Positions 58,662 to 64,000 of a stretch of DNA of 64,000 bases are shown piece after piece. Under the pieces are notes generated by a model. That model did no database searches, was not told the DNA's origin, and saw only the letters and a list, made by a program, of their open reading frames with translations. Made by a program: the position numbers and the translations under genes. Source of the stretch: Rhea pennata (Eukaryota; Chordata; Aves; Rheiformes; Rheidae). The stretch covers positions 5,120,157-5,184,156 of the forward strand of contig NC_084687.1 of the NCBI RefSeq assembly GCF_028389875.1, written 5' to 3'. Numbering within the stretch: the stretch's first letter is position 1; every line of letters begins with the position of its first letter.

Positions 58662-60589
58662 GTTTTTTTCTTCCTATGAAAACTCATTGCAAAGTTCTCA
58701 GGCGCCCGTGCTGGCGGAGCCTGGGAGCGCAGGCTGAGTCGTTCCAGGGAGGCTCGAGCCGCATCCCGGGACTCGTCCGCGAGCAGTAATGAAGAGCCGT
58801 CGGCGGCAGCGGCGTGGGAAGGCAGCGCAGCAGGAGCTGGGCTCGCCTCTCGCCGGGCTCCTCCGCTGATCGGCAGGGCTGGGCACCAGGAGGAATTTTA
58901 ATTAAAGAAAAGATTTACTGAAAGGGGGATCTGGGAGGGATGAACGGAAGCTGTTGTTATTGCTACACGAGGGGCCTGTTTTTCTGCACGGGATAGATAA
59001 CATTTAAACCACATCAGCATCAGGTTTAGCCAAGTGGGACTGCCAATAGAGAGCACCAAGCCTTAATGGCGCACGCGAACGGTGAGCTGCTCAGAGGATG
59101 TCTGTCTGTAGCTCCGTTCTCCTAAACTCTCCCAAGTGTCTGCGCTGGTGCTGCTGACCACCCGCTCGCTGGGCTTGCGGCCCGTGAGCGGCGATGGGAC
59201 CCCGCTCTTCCGCACGGCTCCGTAAAGCTGTTGTAGCCGGCAGCGCGAACGGAGGGAGGCTCAGTCCCGCGGCGGAAACCTGGAGAACCTGCGTTCGGCC
59301 CCTTGCTTTGCCTCCGCAGATGGTGGGACCCAGGGCTGTTTCGTCTCCGCGCCGGACGCCAGCGACCGGGGTGCCTGATGGTGCAACCTGATAGATCCAG
59401 GTACTGGCACTGTCCTGGAAATGGGCTGGGCTTAGATGCAATTCATATATTAATTTCAGTTTAGCCTGAAAACTTGAGTTAAGAGCAGTGGGTTAGCTCC
59501 AGGCGACGCTAAGAGAAAATAGCAAGAAGCTCCAGAAACTGCGGTCGCCCCTGCTGCTTCCTCGGTGGCTTTGCGGCTCTGAGCATGAGGCTCCTCGTAC
59601 CGAGCCGGTCGTCTTTTCCCTTGCTCGCCGAGACATGCAGGGCTGACCTCCGTGTTTTAAAATGTCACCGTGTTTAGGTCAGGCAGGGGTTCCTTGTAAT
59701 TAAAGGGGTGTCTGCAAACCGGCTGCCTGCGGGCACGGAGAGCAGATCTCCTAAATCCAAACTCAGCTTGCCACTGCCTTTAAACCCCATCAAATGCTGC
59801 CTATTGGGGGACATTTAAGGAAATCTTTTAGTCAATATTGCCTTGAGAAATTCACTAGCTAGCCTTAATGCCGTATCCGCAGCGTGTGGTACAGGCCGGC
59901 ACAGACCGGGAGGCAGAGAGAAAAATCCTCCTGCTCTTTCATCTCCCGGGCGGGGAGGATGAAAACCCAACCTGTGCTGCCGGGTGGAAAAGCAAATGTC
60001 TCCTCCCCGGGTGACCGAAGTAAGACTCGGCGCGAGTGCTGCTGTTCTCACCGGGGTGCCCGGCTTTCCTCGCGGGGAGAGCGGGAGCGGGGCGCCCGCG
60101 GGGCCGCGCGTAGCTCTCACGGGGAAGGAGGGAGCGAAGGGATTTGTCTGCCACTTGCTCCTCGTGATAGATATTCCCCCGGAGGGCTGCGTCAGAGCCC
60201 CAGGTGGGGATCTGTTCTTCGGCTGTTGATATGCAGAGCCATGCTGTGCATAAATACGGGAGAACAAGTCAGCTTCTATTTTTATATGGACCTTTTGTCT
60301 GTCGCTCTTTCTCAACTGTCTTGGTCTTTTGCATCCTCTTTTTCTTTGCCCTCCCTCCCCCTTTGGTCTATCTCTTCTCCTTTCTGTGTCTGTCTCTTCT
60401 CCTTCGTTTTTCTTCGCTTCGCGGCATCACGCTGATAATTCTACTAATTAGTTCACGTTTGTGCATACAGCAAATAAATACCATGTGATATGAGCGCTAA
60501 ATATTATACATTAAATTGCCATTTAAATCTTACAGACACAAGAAGCTGCATATACGAATACGCACGAGGGAGCGCGTGCGAGGTTTGTG
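58662..60589. other. Noncoding, mixed CpG-rich and AT-rich DNA
   Basis: CpG-rich patches at 58,690-58,870, 59,160-59,380 and 60,010-60,130. AT-rich islands lie at 58,890-59,020 (TTTTAATTAAAGAAAAG) and 60,430-60,540. 60,290-60,420 is C/T-rich. No gene recognised. Confidence 0.35.
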
Positions 60590-60811
60590 AAGGTATGCAC
60601 CGGTGCCGGCTCCGCGATCGCCGGAGAAGGGGCTTTTGCCGTGTCTGTGGGCCCCGCGGGGCCCGCGCAGTCCGCGTGCCGGCTGGCAGCGCGCTGGGCG
60701 GTAAAGTGGATATACTGCACGCGGGAGCCTGTACGCCGCGTGCGCCTCGTAACTGCTGTTGGGTACAAGCTCAAAGCTCCCGTGTGCCTGAGCACCGTCC
60801 CAGCGTGGACC
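60590..60811 (+). promoter_or_regulatory. CpG-rich block
   Basis: CpG-dense (CGCGATCGCCGG, GGGGCCCGCGCAG). A plus-strand donor AAGG|GTAAGTGG follows at 60,921, after the TG/TA repeat. If a plus-strand gene such as NFASC starts nearby this could be part of it, but nothing shows that. Confidence 0.2.
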
Positions 60812-60872
60812 TGTATGTGCATATGTGTGTGTATATGTACGTATGCACGTGTATATACAAATATATATATGT
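60812..60872. repeat. Imperfect TG/TA alternating repeat
   Basis: Alternating purine-pyrimidine DNA: a TGTG-rich half followed by a TATA-rich half. Confidence 0.9.
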
Positions 60873-63126
60873 GAGATCACTCACAGACAGGTATATCCAG
60901 AGAGATGTGGGGTGTGTAAGGGTAAGTGGTTGCTACGTTCAGGTCCAGAAACGCAGCGTAAGGTTCAATGTGAGCATTTCCACAATTCGATCAAAGTACA
61001 TAGGTCAGATGTATTTATTTAGGAAGAGACGGTTCTTTAAATGCCAGGGCTTGTTTCGTTATTCAGGGTAAGGATTCGCCCTTAATCCTCATCCAAAAAC
61101 TGTCTCAGAAATCATTCCGTGTATGGGACTGAGTATGAAATAAACTGGGTTGTTATAAATAATGAGACATTTAGTTATGTATGTATGTTCTGTACAACTT
61201 GCTCAGCGTCTCTGCCGCTGACGGGGGAATAAAGTACTCTCTCCTGCACGAATGCTAATTGCGGCCAGCCAGGCCGTTCCCAACGAGCTCTCCAGCTCCT
61301 TGCGCCCGGCTAACGAGGGCGTGAATTAATGCCGCGCGCCGGAGCAGCCCTGGGGAGCGCGGGGCGGTACTAGAGGTCGGGCCGGCTCGCACCCCGGCGC
61401 GGGGCGGCAGCAGCTCCACCAGCCTCCGCGCGGCACCGACTGGCCCCGCTCGGCCGCAGCCTCCGGCCCTTCCCAAGGGCTCCTTCCTTCTCCCTGCTGC
61501 TGCGTGCGAATTCGCTCGCCGCGAGCTGCCGTCGAGCGCGGGTGCCGGGAGGTGGGCATTTCTCCGTGCCACCAGCAAGCTGCGCTTGCATCCCGGGCCA
61601 TCCTAACCCCAATTATTTCTCTAACTGTGGAAACCCAATTAGTTGCCTAGCTGCTGGGGTTAGAAGAAGAGGCAGTTAGGATGATAAAATTTTCATTACC
61701 GTGTCCCCCAGGCTCAGCCGTGTTACTTTCTTCCATCATGTCTCGCCGTGAGAACCCATCACCCAGCTAAATGCGGGGCCTGATCGTCCCAAACGGTCCC
61801 TGCAGGATCAGGGCTGATCAACACTCGGTGAACTGGAAGGCACGTTTGGGATAATTTTCTCAGCGGATCCAGTGCTTCCATCCATCCATAAACATCCTGT
61901 GTCTCTACAGTACTTTCTCAGCTGAAGGCTGCAGAAAGCAGAAGTCTCTGCTTCCCTTACCACAGAGCTTCACGCCGGTTCCTCCTCCGCTGAGCACCGC
62001 AGGCTTCCCCGCCGCTGAGCGTCCCGGGGTGGGAGGGCAGGGCTGTTGGGATGCAGCCCGTGCCCTCCCCGCCCCAGCCGCCCGGCACGCGGCTCCCGCT
62101 GAAGGCAGCGAAGATGCACGGGCAACGGAGAGCTGGACGTTGAACAGTTGCTGCTGATCTGCACTTTCGGTGCTGGACAAAAGCCTGGAAACGTCCTCTT
62201 AAATCATCTCCCCGCGCCCGAACAGTCCTATATCATCGAAGGCGCTGAATTCCTCAGGGCTCCTTGTCTTTGGCTGGTGCAAACTGGCATGAGCATACTG
62301 GAGACAAAGTGGCGGTGGTGAGGATCCGGCCTGCCGTTTCCATGAACATGTCTCATCCCTGGGTTACATGCAGAGAACAAACGCAAAGAGGAAAATTCAG
62401 CAAAGTGAATTAATTTGGAAACTCAACTAAAGGAGGTTATTTACATTCACCAACCTGCTGTCTAGCTACCCACTGTCCTGATCAAAAATAAGCACTGAGC
62501 TGCCTCTCAGGGAGTGTGTTCAAGAAAAGATCACATCTGTCCCCTACATTTCTTCTTCATCTCTCACCAGACTCCTCCAGATGGCTTCCCCTGAGGAAGG
62601 GGGGAGCCCATCTTTGCAGTTAAGAATGAGGAGAGCAGATGACTTTGCAGCACCACTGGACGCTGTTAGAGCTTCCTCGCTCCTGCCAAGCGAGCCCTGA
62701 AGCTGAACTCGGCACAGCGCGTGCCCCCTGTTCCAGGAGGCTTCCCAGAGGTCAGTGACATGGCCACACATCCATAATAATCCCAGGCAGAAGGGAGCAA
62801 GGGAGAAGGGAAGGCGACATGCAGTGTTTCCAGCCGAGGTTTAGCAGGGCAGGAGAAGCGGCTGGGGCTGCAGGAGTGCCGTTAGCGATGCGCGGGGGCC
62901 GCAGGAGAGGTGACTTCTGCGTCGTCTAGTGCAGAGCGGAGAACAAAGCAGAGCCCGGAGGAAGAGCTGGGACAGGTCAAACGTGCAAAATCCATGGGAG
63001 ACTGAGGGCTCTGGGGACTTGGGCTTTTTCCTTCACGTGCACTTCTTTCATCAAGAAATCAAAAACTGGAAAAGCCAGACACTGACTCCCGAAAAATGGA
63101 ACATTTCAGCTGAAAATTCAAACTTA
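60873..63126. other. Noncoding DNA with one CpG block
   Basis: 61,320-61,580 is CpG-rich, flanked by AT-rich islands (61,130-61,250; 61,600-61,720 with CCCAATTAGTTGCC). 61,900-62,900 is mixed. No gene or repeat recognised. Confidence 0.35.
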
Positions 63127-63143
63127 CATATATATATATATAT
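63127..63143. repeat. (TA)n microsatellite, short
   Basis: About eight TA units. Confidence 0.9.
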
Positions 63144-64000
63144 TTTCCTGATGAAAACCAGGCTTTTTTTCCTAAGGTAGGCAGACAAATTCCCTGAAAA
63201 TTTTCACTGAGTAGAAAGTCAAGATGAAAAATTTTAGATGAGACTTATGGGAAAGTTCCCAGGGAGGCTTCAAAGCAATCAAGGCAACCTAAAGTTGAAT
63301 CCAGCCAGAGCTGGTGGAGAAAACTGAATCCTAACATAAGTGATGTGCCCAGATTTTCTGCCTACGTGGGGGCGTGCGTAGAAGGGAAGTTTACAGAAGT
63401 AAAGGACGATGTCTTCCCAGCTCTCCGTCCCATCAGTGCAGTTGACTGACAGGAGCTGTGCTGCGTCCAGCTATAATTAGACTTTTCCTCTAGCTTAGTA
63501 TCACTAGGTATACAAAGTGTAAAAACTTTAGGTAACATTCGTGAGCACTGAAAGACTCACAAACTGGGGGAAAAAAACGTGCCTTGTGGCTGAGAGCATC
63601 CTTGTGCAGCAGGGAGCTGGGCCCCAGGTGGGCTAATCCTGCTGCATTTCCCAAGTGGGCTAACGGTGATTTACACAGGCCAGCTCCAGACCTGAGAGCC
63701 AGGATAAGCCTGATCCAATCACCTTCTAGCGTGGATGGCTGCTGGACACCAAAAGCAGCACCTAATTCCAAACATCAATGCTTGCCTCTCATGCAAACCT
63801 CAAAGAGTGGCTGGAGGTGTCTTCTGGCCTCCTTGGAGCCAGTGGATGAACTTATTGTCTCTGATGAAGATTTATCCAGATCCTTCTCTCCCATCATGGG
63901 ATCTCTGGTCAAAAGCTGTCAAGATAGTCAGAAAGCAGGAGAGTGGCACCAAGGGGAAAAAGAGCAAGCCAGCAGGAATGAACGAAGAACATCAGCGCAT
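63144..64000. other. Noncoding right end
   Basis: CpG-poor mixed sequence with short chance frames only. No gene recognised at the window edge. Confidence 0.4.

Noticed and set aside
1..64000. CRISPR arrays, operons, phage or other prokaryotic systems
   Set aside because: The window is vertebrate nuclear DNA; there are no spaced direct repeats of CRISPR type and no bacterial gene organisation.
1..64000. tRNA, rRNA or known microRNA genes
   Set aside because: No cloverleaf with A/B-box promoter, rRNA segment or microRNA precursor was recognised by eye. A tRNAscan/Infernal run would be the proper test.
1..64000. Endogenous retrovirus or LTR element
   Set aside because: No paired LTRs, primer-binding site, or gag/pol/env text was recognised. 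The only reverse-transcriptase text is CR1.

Overview
The window is vertebrate nuclear DNA and almost certainly sauropsid, most likely a bird. It carries CR1 LINE remnants (10.2 kb and 23.5 kb), the dominant retroelement of birds and reptiles. Recognisable repeats are sparse, there are dozens of CpG-rich blocks, and one single-exon vertebrate neuronal gene is present. The high GC and CpG content with low repeat load resembles an avian microchromosome. The species cannot be fixed from the sequence.

One protein-coding gene can be supported: LRRN2 (leucine-rich repeat neuronal protein 2) on the minus strand. Its whole 706-residue coding sequence lies in one exon (9318 to 7198). A likely 3' UTR with an AATAAA signal runs left to about 6.55 kb. 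The part of the 5' UTR next to the start codon lies at about 9.32-9.5 kb, and the remaining 5' exon(s) must lie further right. Three CpG-rich blocks to the right each carry a good minus-strand splice donor at their left edge (30,755; 38,980; 45,632). They are the best candidates for LRRN2 first exons and promoters, but none can be proved from one sequence.

Layout: 1-6.5 kb is the downstream flank of LRRN2, with alternating CpG-rich and AT-rich blocks and no recognised exon. 6.55-9.5 kb is the LRRN2 terminal exon. 9.5-47 kb is a long GC-rich noncoding region, probably LRRN2 intron and 5' flank, with many CpG-rich blocks, short AT-rich islands with TAATTA-type motifs, two CR1 fragments, microsatellites and homopolymer runs, and degenerate CA/CG-rich tracts. 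A ~41-bp G-rich minisatellite sits at 47.0-47.4 kb. From about 48 to 57.5 kb the DNA is clearly lower in GC and CpG and holds several old MIR-like fragments and candidate conserved noncoding blocks. From 57.5 kb CpG-rich blocks return.

In mammals LRRN2 lies between MDM4 and NFASC, with NFASC divergent from it, so the right side would be expected to lead toward NFASC. I recognise no NFASC or MDM4 coding exon here. The other long open frames sit in CpG-rich or low-complexity DNA, or are antisense to LRRN2, and I do not regard them as genes. I found no previously undescribed biological system. The points most worth a second look are the possible multiple LRRN2 promoters, the minisatellite, the unassigned open frames near 50 kb, and the candidate regulatory blocks.
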